From Bryobacterales bacterium (GTDB taxonomy: Bacteria; Acidobacteriota; Terriglobia; Bryobacterales; Bryobacteraceae), in the NCBI GenBank assembly GCA_009697505.1, contig SHUD01000026.1, positions 1 through 32,557 of the forward strand: a stretch of DNA of 32,557 nt. The letters are read 5' to 3'. The notes beneath the pieces are model-generated. The model was not told the DNA's origin and did no database searches. It was given only the letters and a program-made list of their open reading frames with translations. The translations under genes and the position numbers were made by a program. Shown here in pieces: positions 26,003 to 32,557 of this stretch; position 1 is the stretch's first letter; every line of letters begins with the position of its first letter.

Positions 26003-26087
26003 AAAAGATGTGACCCAAGTGCACCCACTCTTGACAGCGTAACATTCCGGTTATGATGGCCGTTGCGTTGCCGCTGGCTGGCCGCCG

Positions 26088-26426
26088 TTATGCCCTGTAA
26101 CAGGTCACGATCACGCCTTCGCCCGCCACATCGGCGTCCACCCAATAATCGGCAACTTGCACCACGTTGCCTTGCCCGCCGCTGGAAGGAGGCACGGCTT
26201 CTCCGTCCTGCGGTCCGTAGGCCGGCGGTTCGCTAAGAATCCGCAGAACGCCGGTTTTGGAGGCGGAATCTTTGTTCATCCCCGCCAGACCCAGGTATGT
26301 CTTGCCTGTGAAACCCGGAATGGTGCGGACCACCATCATCATCACTAGTAGCGACGGGTCAGTCGAAATCCGTACCGGTGTGCCGGGCGTGTCGACCTGG
26401 ATCAATCCCAACGAAATGGTTTGCAT
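26088..26426 (-). CDS. Small protein with phage virion-accessory character
   Basis: 112 residues, no signal peptide. The pattern DTPGTPVRISTDPSLLVMMM ... PGFTGKTYLGLAGMNKDS ... GVLRIL resembles small phage virion proteins with the scheme AGTPV-L-----V--I---P-NTG-IYVG. A Pro/Gly/Gln linker and a beta-rich end (VVQVADYWVDADVAGEGVIV) follow. It is the last gene of a five-gene minus-strand block. The function is inferred only from pattern memory; it may be a surface decoration or tail-associated protein. Confidence 0.6.
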   Translation of the reverse strand: MQTISLGLIQVDTPGTPVRISTDPSLLVMMMVVRTIPGFTGKTYLGLAGMNKDSASKTGVLRILSEPPAYGPQDGEAVPPSSGGQGNVVQVADYWVDADVAGEGVIVTCYRA

Positions 26427-26447
26427 GTTTTTCCCGGAAAGCTGTCC

Positions 26448-26996
26448 CTAGAATTGCGTGTAGCTGATCAACACGTTGACCGCCACCGCCGCCGAATTGG
26501 TCACGCACACCGCTGCGCCGGACGCACCCTTTACTACGTATCCTAGTCCCGACCCTGCCGAGACCGTCGATCCAGCCACCAGATTGAACACCGGCGTAAG
26601 ATTCGCCTGGCCGGTACCGCAATTTGTGCCCGTCCCGTTGACCAGTTTTCCGGTTGTGGTACCGGCTCCGTTGATCGTCAGGCTGCAAATATAAATCGAC
26701 TTGGCCGCAGCCAGCGCGACGATCTGGGTGGTGGTGGCCGTGGAGACCGTCAGTAGCGCGGAGCTGTCGCACGCCACGATTCCCGCCAGGTTCCCAGACG
26801 CCACCACGCCCGCGTAATGAGCGTTCGCCGGCGCCGCCGCCCCTGTCGATGACGTCGCCTGATCCTTCACTCCCACCGGCTGCGAGACGAACACTTGCGC
26901 CGTGACCGCTGGAGCCAGCGAAGTCAACGCCAGTCCAGCCAACGCCAACCCAGCCGGCGCGAACCATACGTTTCCGGTCTTACGCGGTGTCTTCAT
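26448..26996 (-). CDS. Secreted, Ala/Thr/Ser/Gly-rich beta protein
   Basis: 182 residues with a signal peptide (GLALAGLALTSLAPAVTAQV, cleavage about residue 34). The mature part is rich in Ala, Thr, Gly and Val with few charges. It contains three or four Cys (GIVACDSSALL, YICSLTINGAG, NCGTGQANLT, AVCVTNSAAV). The pattern IVALAAAKSIYICSLTINGA is like the collar/decoration-type beta sandwiches seen in phage and secreted repeat proteins. It lies 12 nt downstream of the next gene of the block (27009-27587), so they are co-transcribed. No named family recognised. Confidence 0.65.
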   Translation of the reverse strand: MKTPRKTGNVWFAPAGLALAGLALTSLAPAVTAQVFVSQPVGVKDQATSSTGAAAPANAHYAGVVASGNLAGIVACDSSALLTVSTATTTQIVALAAAKSIYICSLTINGAGTTTGKLVNGTGTNCGTGQANLTPVFNLVAGSTVSAGSGLGYVVKGASGAAVCVTNSAAVAVNVLISYTQF

Positions 26997-27008
26997 CGCT
27001 GACCACCC

Positions 27009-27587
27009 CTACTGCATCCCTACGATTTGTGCGTTTACCGATGTCGCGTTGGTGGCCGACCACTTGACGCCGCTCGCCATCTTGGCGAAATCCAGGCCAT
27101 ACACCAGCGTCGAATTCGCCGGGATCTGGAAACTCGCGAGGTATGTCACCGGCGTGCCCTGGTTGTCGGTCATCGTCACCGTCTGCGTAGCGCCGGTGAT
27201 GTTCACGAAAATCACCGAATTGACGCACGTCGCTGTGGCGGTGACTGCCGTGGATGTCGTCGGTAGCGCGACCATCCCGCTGTCGTAAGCCGTAGTGCCG
27301 CACGCCGTTTTGGGCGCCATCGTCACCGTCCCGCTCACCGGCTGCGTAACAGCGCTGCCGTCGATTTTGAGCGCTCCGCCCGCGCTCACCTGCGCCGCGT
27401 TGCCGCCCTGCGACATCGTGAACAGCCAGGGTGTTGTGTTCGCCGTATTGCCCGGCTGCATGGTCCAGGTCCCCGACTGCGTTGCGGTCACCGACGCGCC
27501 GGCGCCGCCCGACTGGCTCAGTTGTCCCATCAGAGATCCGGCGATGAACAGAACCGCCACCGCTGCTGCAATTGCGTATTTCTTCAT
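27009..27587 (-). CDS. Secreted low-charge beta protein, virion-like
   Basis: 192 residues with a signal peptide (AIAAAVAVLFIAGSLMGQLS). The mature part opens with VTATQSGTWTMQPGNTANTT and later VSGTVTMAPKTACGTTAYDS, a style typical of phage structural/tail proteins. It continues with TCVNSVIFVNITGATQTVTM and SFQIPANSTLVYGLDFAKM. Its end (VNAQIVGMQ) and the neighbour's (VNVLISYTQF) are alike, as are their Cys-containing strands, so the two may be paralogues. The ATG overlaps the stop of the preceding gene (ATGA), which means translational coupling. Confidence 0.65.
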   Translation of the reverse strand: MKKYAIAAAVAVLFIAGSLMGQLSQSGGAGASVTATQSGTWTMQPGNTANTTPWLFTMSQGGNAAQVSAGGALKIDGSAVTQPVSGTVTMAPKTACGTTAYDSGMVALPTTSTAVTATATCVNSVIFVNITGATQTVTMTDNQGTPVTYLASFQIPANSTLVYGLDFAKMASGVKWSATNATSVNAQIVGMQ

Positions 27588-27964
27588 TTCTTTCTCCTCG
27601 AGATATATTTCTCAAACCAACTCTTCCTGACCCCGTGCCCGGTGATCTGAAGCAGCGCCCGCAGCACGCCCCGCTCCGCTGCGTCCGAGTGCCCTTCACC
27701 CACCGCGACGTGAAGCTTGTGCGGCGGGCCTTGCTCCTGCCAGGCCACCGCCTCCATCGCCAGTTCTTCCACGAAGCGCCGCGCGTGATCCGCCAACTCG
27801 CCCGCGCCCCCGGTCAAGGTAACGCCGGCCTGCTCGCTCGGTTCCATGTGGATGGCGTAATCGGCGTTCTTGCCGCTTCCGTCCACCACCCGGTAGCCCA
27901 CCAACGCCAGATATTGGCGGAGAACTTTGGCCGGTGTGGCTTCTCCCGTGACTTGAATCCTCAT
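27584..27964 (-). CDS. Small cytoplasmic protein of unknown function
   Basis: 126 residues, no signal peptide, charged. It opens MRIQVTGEATPAKVLRQYLA, then GYRVVDGSGKNADYAIHMEP, a long helix (GELADHARRFVEELAMEAVA) and a basic end (WFEKYISRRKK). It is unlike its secreted neighbours, but the stop overlaps the ATG of the next gene by 4 nt, so they belong together. It might be a cytoplasmic partner or chaperone of the beta proteins. No family recognised. Confidence 0.6.
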   Translation of the reverse strand: MRIQVTGEATPAKVLRQYLALVGYRVVDGSGKNADYAIHMEPSEQAGVTLTGGAGELADHARRFVEELAMEAVAWQEQGPPHKLHVAVGEGHSDAAERGVLRALLQITGHGVRKSWFEKYISRRKK

Positions 27965-27986
27965 GTGTCTCCCCCAGGCATAAAAT

Positions 27987-28277
27987 TTAGGCCAGGAACG
28001 TCACGATGACCGGACCCGTTCCCACCGTCGCCTTCAGCCACAGCGGCTGCGCTCCGGCTGTAAATCGATAACGGTGAAACGGAATCGCCAGCGCCTGCTC
28101 GGCGCCTGGCCCCAGCGTGTCCTCCGTTGCGGCGCTGGCAACGTTAGTGCGGAATTTCACGGGGTTCGCCGGGTCGGTATTCTTCACCGACAGGCTGTTG
28201 CAATCGAACGCCACGGTGACCGGCGTCCAGGACACCGGGTCAATGCTCAAAACCTGTATTTCGAATGGCGCGGGCAT
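27987..28277 (-). CDS. Small virion-accessory-like beta protein
   Basis: 96 residues from the ATG at 28277, which has a strong GGAGGAG ribosome site; the frame is open for another 38 codons upstream, but without a better start. The pattern SWTPVTVAFDCNSLSVKNTD, PVKFRTNVASAATEDTLGPG and the ending GTGPVIVTF is like small proteins found next to tail genes in soil phages. It is the first gene of the five-gene minus-strand block (spacing to the next gene 22 nt). Confidence 0.65.
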   Translation of the reverse strand: MPAPFEIQVLSIDPVSWTPVTVAFDCNSLSVKNTDPANPVKFRTNVASAATEDTLGPGAEQALAIPFHRYRFTAGAQPLWLKATVGTGPVIVTFLA

Positions 28278-28465
28278 CGCTCCTCCCGCCGTAACAATAC
28301 CTGGGACACCTGGCAGCGAATGCGATCCATTGCCATAAGATATTGAAACAACGGTAGAATACCCAAGGACCGCGCATGCGATGGATTCCAATCCGCTGTG
28401 CCGCTGTAAGGTACTAGGTATTTATTTTTGTTCCTTTCCCATCACCGCGCTGCCATGCTGATTAC

Positions 28466-29335
28466 ATGCGAGGCACCCGTCTGCTATGGTCCGCTCTGAT
28501 CCTGTTGACCGCCGCCATGGCATTCGCCGGCCCGCGCGTGCTCGCGGGAATCGAAGGACTGTTGCAACTCTCCGGCTTTCCAGTCGCTGCATCCGCCGCA
28601 ACACTGTCCGAGCATGAACTGGAAGAAATCAACGCCATGCCGGCCCAGGATCAAGCGATGCGTCTGCTGGAGCGTACGTTCAATCACTATACGGGCGCCG
28701 GCGAGGAAATCGAAAGGCGGGCCGACGTCTGGCTAGGTCAGATTCATTCAACACCAGAGATGAGTAAGCTTACCGACGTCGCCTATTTTTCCAGCGACTT
28801 GCGCGTCCGCGCCGCGGCCCTCGAAGTTTGGCGGATCGAGGCTGGCTTTCACACGACTCCAGAGGCTATGGATGAGATCATCCACTCCGCCGCCACCAGC
28901 GCGGACCGGAAGTATTTTTTCCTGTCGTACCTGGGCATTCTTGGCAATCGGGGCGTGGAGAGGCCACGGGCGTTCGACACACTCATGCTCTACGCGCGCG
29001 ATCCGGACGGTGACATCCGCGCGGCGGCAATCAATGGACTGGCGCTGCTTGGCACCGAGGACACCATCGCTCCGCTATTGGAGATATTCCGAAGCGATCC
29101 GTCCCACGACCTGCGTGAGCGCGCCGCGTGTAATCTTGCCGACTCCGGCATGGTGTCCCGCGACCTTCGCAAGAAAGCCGTGCCCGAACTGGTCCGCTTC
29201 AGCCAGGATCCCAACTTGGACCAAACCACCAAGAAGTGGGTGTACCAGGCTCTGCGTGAGATTACGCTGCAAAAAATCGGTGATGATCCCACCGCGTGGG
29301 TGAGTTGGTACGGAGCCCAATCCGGCCGGTTCTGA
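28466..29335 (+). CDS. Secreted HEAT-repeat protein
   Basis: 289 residues with an N-terminal signal or anchor (about residues 5-22, LLWSALILLTAAMAFAGP). The body is alpha-helical with HEAT-like repeats: LRVRAAALEVWRIEAG, DPDGDIRAAAINGLALLGTE, SDPSHDLRERAACNLADSGM, DQTTKKWVYQALREIT. Such solenoids act as protein-binding scaffolds, here on the periplasmic side. No catalytic residues are seen. It is divergent from the virion-like block, with a 188-nt gap that must hold both promoters; only weak -10-like TAGAAT (28355-28360) is visible. The ribosome site is poor. Confidence 0.8.
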   Translation: MRGTRLLWSALILLTAAMAFAGPRVLAGIEGLLQLSGFPVAASAATLSEHELEEINAMPAQDQAMRLLERTFNHYTGAGEEIERRADVWLGQIHSTPEMSKLTDVAYFSSDLRVRAAALEVWRIEAGFHTTPEAMDEIIHSAATSADRKYFFLSYLGILGNRGVERPRAFDTLMLYARDPDGDIRAAAINGLALLGTEDTIAPLLEIFRSDPSHDLRERAACNLADSGMVSRDLRKKAVPELVRFSQDPNLDQTTKKWVYQALREITLQKIGDDPTAWVSWYGAQSGRF

Positions 29336-29942
29336 GCTCCACTGCATTCGAAGTCAGCAACGTACTTTCGCAAAAGGAGCGGGTCCGGCTGGGCAATGGT
29401 TCGCGATCGCGAAGTCGGCTGAGGTAGTCTGGTGAGAAGTAGTATCTGGATTGTCAACCACTCGTCCACTATCCGGCCAACCAGATCTTCCTACGCCCTT
29501 TAGTTGGTTGAGCCCGACGCAGAGTTCGATAACGTCCCAGCACCGCCGTTCTTGGCCCGTACTCTGTATGTGTAAGCCGTGCGGCGCGACAGCCCGGAGT
29601 TCTTGTAGCTCCTGGTCGAACTGCCCACCGACGCGATCGCTGCTGTTGAACGCTTCGACTACATAGCCATACTTCGTGCCATCCACAACCGATGTGTCGC
29701 TGTAACCGTCGGCGCCAGAGTAGCGATGCTGGCCGAAGGAGCGCAGGCATCGCCAGTACAGCGCAGGACGAGCACTATTCGTTCCGCTTCCCTAGATTCT
29801 TGCGTATCGAATCGCCGCGCATCTCTTATGGCGGCGGTCGGATCGCCGATCTGCTCGTGACCATGCGCAGGCTCCCGTGGCCGACTGCGGTTGGGTGTAC
29901 AATGAGTCCGGATAATTAGCCTTTTCAATGCAGGAGGGCCCC
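29336..29942. other. Intergenic region with remnant DNA
   Basis: 607 nt without an intact gene. The middle carries a decayed fibronectin-III fragment on the minus strand. A TACAAT (29898-29903) about 40 nt before the DUF3237 start is a candidate -10, without a clear -35. Nothing else was recognised. Confidence 0.5.
29500..29750 (-). pseudogene. Decayed fibronectin type III domain fragment
   Basis: One minus frame reads YSGADGYSDTSVVDGTKYGY then VVEAFNSSD, the second half of an FnIII unit. After a frame change near 29600 another frame reads LSRRTAYTYRVRAKNGGAG then TLSNSASGSTN and a TAA at 29500-29502, the typical end of a chain of FnIII domains. No start or enzyme domain is present. It is probably the tail end of a once large secreted protein. 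Confidence 0.6.
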
Positions 29943-30485
29943 GTGCGTATCGCAACCGCTTTGCTGGTCGGCCTCGGACTGATCGCGTCCGGTCCGTTTG
30001 CTCTTGCTCAGCCTTCCAACCCCGGGCCGGCGACAGCCGCCCCGCGCGCCCAGAATGCCACCGAGGGGCCACGCTCCCCTGCGTTCGAATACCTCGGCAC
30101 GCTGCGCGCCGAAATCGGGACTCGTACCGTCATCCAAGACGGCCCGCAAGGGACGCGCACGATCGTGCAGGTCGTCGTCGGCCGCTTCGAAGGTCCGCGT
30201 CTCAAGGCGTCGGTGCAGACGCCGGCGGGCGACTGGATCACCAACCGCGCCGACGGCAGCTACCGGCTCGACGTTCGCCTCACGCTGAAAACCGACGATG
30301 GGGCACTGATTCTAGTGACCTACAACGGCATCGGCCAGACGACGAACGCCGGCGCGTCGCTGCGGACCGCCCCCCTGTTCGAGACCGGCGATTCGCGGTA
30401 CGTCTGGCTTACACGGCTGCAGGCGTTCGGCGTCGGCGAGCGCGTCGGCAGCACCGTTAAGTACGACATCTACGCGCTGAAGTAG
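29943..30485 (+). CDS. Secreted DUF3237-family protein
   Basis: 180 residues from the GTG at 29943, which has AGGAGGG (29932-29938) 4 nt upstream; the in-frame ATG at 29928 lies before that site and is less likely. Signal peptide about residues 1-22 (ALLVGLGLIASGPFALAQP). The DUF3237 beta-barrel is clear: FEYLGTLRAEIGTRTVIQDG, GTRTIVQVVVGRFEGPRLKA, GDWITNRADGSYRLDVRLTL, VTYNGIGQ, and YVWLTRLQAFGVGER. The family's function is unknown. Codon use is smoother and more GC-rich than in the flanking DNA, so transfer is possible. Confidence 0.85.
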   Translation: MRIATALLVGLGLIASGPFALAQPSNPGPATAAPRAQNATEGPRSPAFEYLGTLRAEIGTRTVIQDGPQGTRTIVQVVVGRFEGPRLKASVQTPAGDWITNRADGSYRLDVRLTLKTDDGALILVTYNGIGQTTNAGASLRTAPLFETGDSRYVWLTRLQAFGVGERVGSTVKYDIYALK

Positions 30486-30704
30486 ACGGCCTGAGGTGCG
30501 GGATGCCAACTGGGTATTCCCGCAGGCTTCAGAAAGCGGCCAACTCCTGAGTGACGGCCTAACCGTACATTACTTTTTCTTCGAGGTAGTGCCGGGCGAT
30601 CAAAAAAGTTTATGGAAGGGTGGCCGACTATCCGGGCGCTATCCGAACAACACATTTCTAATGACTTGCTTACGACGGAGTTCCGCCATTAGAGGCGTGT
30701 GACG
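30486..30704. other. Intergenic stretch, nothing recognised
   Basis: 219 nt with lower GC than its surroundings and stops in all frames. No promoter, repeat or RNA gene was recognised. Confidence 0.5.
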
Positions 30705-30960
30705 CTATTTGCCCACCGGCACTTTCCGCTGCAGTTCGTCGAAGAAGTTTTGGAGGTTTTCGAGGAAGATCACGTGGTTCTGTGACTGCTGCGCTTCTCT
30801 CGCTCCAGCCAGAATTAGCGCGAATTCATGGTCGGATTTGCTTGCTAATCGCCGGCAAGCCAGGTGGAAACCTCATTCCGCCAGCTCTGGCCAGACGTAG
30901 CGCGGCTCGGACTCGCGTTGCGGGGTGATGCCGACGTGCGAGTGGACATGGGTGCCACAC
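30705..30960 (-). pseudogene. Two small overlapping gene remnants beside the IS element
   Basis: On the minus strand a truncated frame ends in CGTHVHSHVGITPQRESEPR then YVWPELAE and a TGA (30873-30875) that overlaps an ATG (30874-30876). From this ATG a 56-residue protein would read MRFHLACRRLASKSDHEFAL then ILAGAREAQQSQNHVIFLEN then LQNFFDELQRKVPVGK if one T is removed from the run at 30868-30870; as given it is frameshifted. The coupling by ATGA and protein-like composition suggest real genes that decayed. The family is unknown to me. Their upstream part is lost toward the IS end at 31047. Confidence 0.45.
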
Positions 30961-31046
30961 ACGGTATCCCTCGGTCGGGGTGACGAACTTCGTGTAAAGT
31001 TCCGCGCGAGAGCGCAAGATCCCTATCGAAAAATTAAGGGACAGAT

Positions 31047-31086
31047 TGCCCTTGCCCCCTGGGCTGACACAAACAGTTAAGACACA
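31047..31086 (+). repeat. Left terminal inverted repeat of the IS3 element
   Basis: Begins TGCCCTTGCCCCC and contains TGACACAAACAGTTAAGAC; pairs with the right end at 31 of 40 positions. Confidence 0.85.
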
Positions 31087-31144
31087 GTTGACCGTTCGAT
31101 GAAAAGTTCTCGACCGGCGAGACGATATTACAGCATACTGGTGC

Positions 31145-31265
31145 CCGGCTGGCGAAGCGGAGGCGGGCTCTGCGGGAGCGCAACCCGCCAAGGAATAGCC
31201 AGCCGGAAACTCATCCAGACGATGAGCGGGGGCGTCGGCCGCAGGGCTGACGCCTCCATCGGATG
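31145..31265 (-). other. Two consecutive long hairpins in the IS3 tail
   Basis: Hairpin A: CCGGCTGGC (31145-31153) pairs with GCCAGCCGG (31198-31206); after a symmetric 8/8-nt internal loop, GGCGGG (31162-31167) pairs with CCCGCC (31184-31189). Hairpin B: CATCC (31212-31216) with GGATG (31261-31265), GATG (31221-31224) with CATC (31257-31260), and GGCGTC (31231-31236) with GACGCC (31249-31254). All pairings are exact. They lie downstream of the transposase stop, inside the element. No U tract follows, so a simple terminator is unlikely. A structured RNA or a transposase/host binding site in DNA are both possible. Confidence 0.7.
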
Positions 31266-31292
31266 GAAAGATTTCCCGATGCCTCAGAAAAC

Positions 31293-32231
31293 TCATGAAG
31301 AAAGCTGCCGCGCAGCGGCCTCCTTGTGGTTTCGCTCGAACTCGGCCGGCGGCAGGTAGCCGAGGGCCGAGTGCAGGCGTTTCTGGTTGTAGACCTTTTC
31401 GAGGAACTCGCGAATGGAAGCGCGTGCCTCGGCCAGGTCGCGGTATTCGTTGCGCAGCACCTCTTCGTACTTCAGGGTCTTCATGAACGACTCGCAGGCC
31501 GCGTTGTCCCATGGGTTGCCTTTGCGCGACATGCTGATGTCGATGCCGTTGGCCTTCAGCAGATCCGTGTAGTCGTTGCTGGCGTACTGGGAGCCGCGAT
31601 CGGAATGATGAACCAGGCCCGGTTGCGCCGTGCGGCGTGCCAGCGCCATGCGGAGCGCGGCCAGCGTCAACTCGTCTTCCATTGTGCGATCCAGCGCCCA
31701 GCCGATGACTCGGCGCGACCAAGCGTCGAGGATCACCGCCAGAAACACGAACTCCTCGCGCAGCCGGATATAGGTAATATCGGCACGCCACAGTTGATCG
31801 GGAGCGGTCAGGACCATGTCCCGCGCCAGGTTGGGATAGACCTTGCGGGCGTGGTTGGAATCGGTGGTGACGACAAACTTCCGTTTCCGCACGCACAGCA
31901 AATTGTCCTCGCGCATCAGCCGGTACACCAGCTTGGGATTCACGGTCCAGCCCTGGCGGCGTAGTTCGGCGGTGATGCGCGGTCGGCCGTAGCTGGGCCA
32001 TTCCAGCGCAATCCGCTGGATGGTGTCGCGCAGATCCATGTGCGGATCCGGGCCCGGCTCGGCGACGCCGTCGAAGCGGTAGAAGCCGGACCGGGAAACC
32101 CGGCCCAGCTCCACCATGCGCTCAATCGTCAGTCCCCGGCGGGCTTTCACTTCTTCTTCGACCTTCCGGTAGACGGCGGATTTCCAGTCAACGCCTGCAG
32201 CATCCGCTGTTCCTCGATGCGCTGCAAGCAC
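31293..32231 (-). CDS. IS3-family transposase OrfB (DDE catalytic part)
   Basis: 312 residues from the GTG that opens the frame. N-terminal HTH-like part (GLTIERMVELGRVSRSGFYR), HTH_21 region (SYGRPRITAELRRQGW), then the rve core with D151 (WRADITYI), D211 (HHSDRGSQYAS) and E247 (NAACESFMKTLK), spaced as DD(35)E. It is probably made as an OrfAB fusion by -1 frameshifting, since its frame is -1 relative to orfA and overlaps it by 85 nt. Its TGA overlaps an ATG (31296) of a further open frame. Confidence 0.92.
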   Translation of the reverse strand: MLAAHRGTADAAGVDWKSAVYRKVEEEVKARRGLTIERMVELGRVSRSGFYRFDGVAEPGPDPHMDLRDTIQRIALEWPSYGRPRITAELRRQGWTVNPKLVYRLMREDNLLCVRKRKFVVTTDSNHARKVYPNLARDMVLTAPDQLWRADITYIRLREEFVFLAVILDAWSRRVIGWALDRTMEDELTLAALRMALARRTAQPGLVHHSDRGSQYASNDYTDLLKANGIDISMSRKGNPWDNAACESFMKTLKYEEVLRNEYRDLAEARASIREFLEKVYNQKRLHSALGYLPPAEFERNHKEAAARQLSS

Positions 32232-32491
32232 CCCTTCAAAAAATCAATCTCCAGAGCCTGCTGGCCGATCTTACGCTCCAGTTCCGCGATGCGCCCTTCG
32301 ACCCAGCGCTGCTTCCCATGGCCCGGAAACGCATTGCCTGGACCGGTCCGGAACTCCCGCCGCCAGCGGTGCAGCACGTTGGGATTGACCTCCAACGCCC
32401 GCGCCGCCTCCCCGATGGAGATCCCCTGCTCCAGCCGCCGCACCGCGGCCAGCTTGAACTCCTTGGTGAACATCCTTCTCGACAATCCCAT
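32147..32491 (-). CDS. IS3-family OrfA (helix-turn-helix DNA-binding part)
   Basis: 114 residues. HTH_Tnp_1 domain: RRMFTKEFKLAAVRRLEQG, ISIGEAARALEVNPNVLHRW, followed by a leucine-zipper-like helix (RIAELERKIGQQALEIDFLK). It binds the terminal repeats and dimerises. The ATG at 32491 has an AAAGGAG ribosome site. It ends in GRSKKK, overlapping orfB. Confidence 0.92.
   Translation of the reverse strand: MGLSRRMFTKEFKLAAVRRLEQGISIGEAARALEVNPNVLHRWRREFRTGPGNAFPGHGKQRWVEGRIAELERKIGQQALEIDFLKGCLQRIEEQRMLQALTGNPPSTGRSKKK
32237..32243 (-). promoter_or_regulatory. Candidate -1 frameshift site T_TTT_TTG in orfA
   Basis: In the orfA frame the codons GAT TTT TTG form a canonical X_XXY_YYZ heptamer. 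A -1 slip would lead directly into the orfB frame (DFFEGVLAAHRG). A second candidate is the AAG AAG AAG run just before the orfA stop. Confidence 0.5.
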
Positions 32492-32517
32492 GACTCAATT
32501 CTCCTTTGAATGGATTT

Positions 32518-32557
32518 TGAGTCTTAACTGGTTGTGTCAAAAATGGGGGCAAGTCCA
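32518..32557 (-). repeat. Right terminal inverted repeat of the IS3 element
   Basis: Read on the minus strand it begins TGGACTTGCCCCC and contains TGACACAACCAGTTAAGAC. It ends at the window edge, so a few more bases outside cannot be ruled out. Confidence 0.8.

Larger units (their letters stand above)
31047..32557 (-). mobile_element. IS3-family insertion sequence, apparently complete
   Basis: The element has orfA and orfB in overlapping frames, a DD(35)E transposase and terminal inverted repeats. The left end 31047-31086 and the right end 32518-32557 match at 31 of 40 positions, both starting with TG and sharing TTGCCCCC and a TGACACAA-CAGTTAAGAC block. Length about 1511 bp. The right end coincides with the window edge, so target duplication cannot be checked. 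Transcription runs right to left. Between orfB and the left end lie about 245 nt of non-coding, strongly structured sequence, more than usual for IS3 elements. Confidence 0.88.

Overview
The window looks like chromosomal DNA of a GC-rich, Gram-negative, heterotrophic soil bacterium. Gene content and protein style suggest an acidobacterium of the Solibacter/Bryobacter kind: a System I cytochrome c maturation operon with unusual Cys variants, ribonuclease J, a YvcK homologue, CPBP and ROK proteins, and many secreted proteins of unknown family. This placement is inference from memory of protein families, since no search was run. No rRNA, tRNA or CRISPR array was found.

Layout. 1-1892 holds a two-component pair (histidine kinase cut by the window edge, NarL/LuxR regulator). 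2006-8760 is a nearly continuous ccm operon in the order E-F-H-(CcmI-like zinc ribbon)-(secreted/anchored protein)-A-B-C-D, which exports and attaches haem to periplasmic cytochromes c. 8761-13290 holds housekeeping genes: an RRM protein, a small CxxC protein, yvcK with an apparent CTG start, glmU and truB. 13356-15693 holds two broken genes flanking a SPOR-domain gene: a secreted protein frameshifted by a 5-bp repeat expansion, and a carboxylesterase with a large internal deletion. 15741-24795 returns to intact metabolism: a lipoprotein, metY and a glutaryl-CoA-dehydrogenase-like gene, a CPBP protease, apaG, a ROK glucokinase, and an rnj-FAD oxidoreductase pair.

From 25088 to the end the window is accessory DNA. 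It has a collapsed BrnT/BrnA toxin-antitoxin locus, a DUF4833 gene whose start is bracketed by interleaved inverted repeats, and a five-gene minus-strand block of small proteins with virion/tail-accessory character but no capsid, portal or terminase. A HEAT-repeat protein, a decayed fibronectin-III fragment, a DUF3237 protein and two small broken genes follow. The window closes with an apparently complete IS3-family element (31047-32557) whose non-coding tail folds into two consecutive long hairpins.

No large new defence or biosynthetic system is evident. The best leads are the structured tail of the IS3 element, the interleaved repeats over the DUF4833 start, the orphan virion-like block, and the CxxxY-type CcmE with a six-Cys CcmH.
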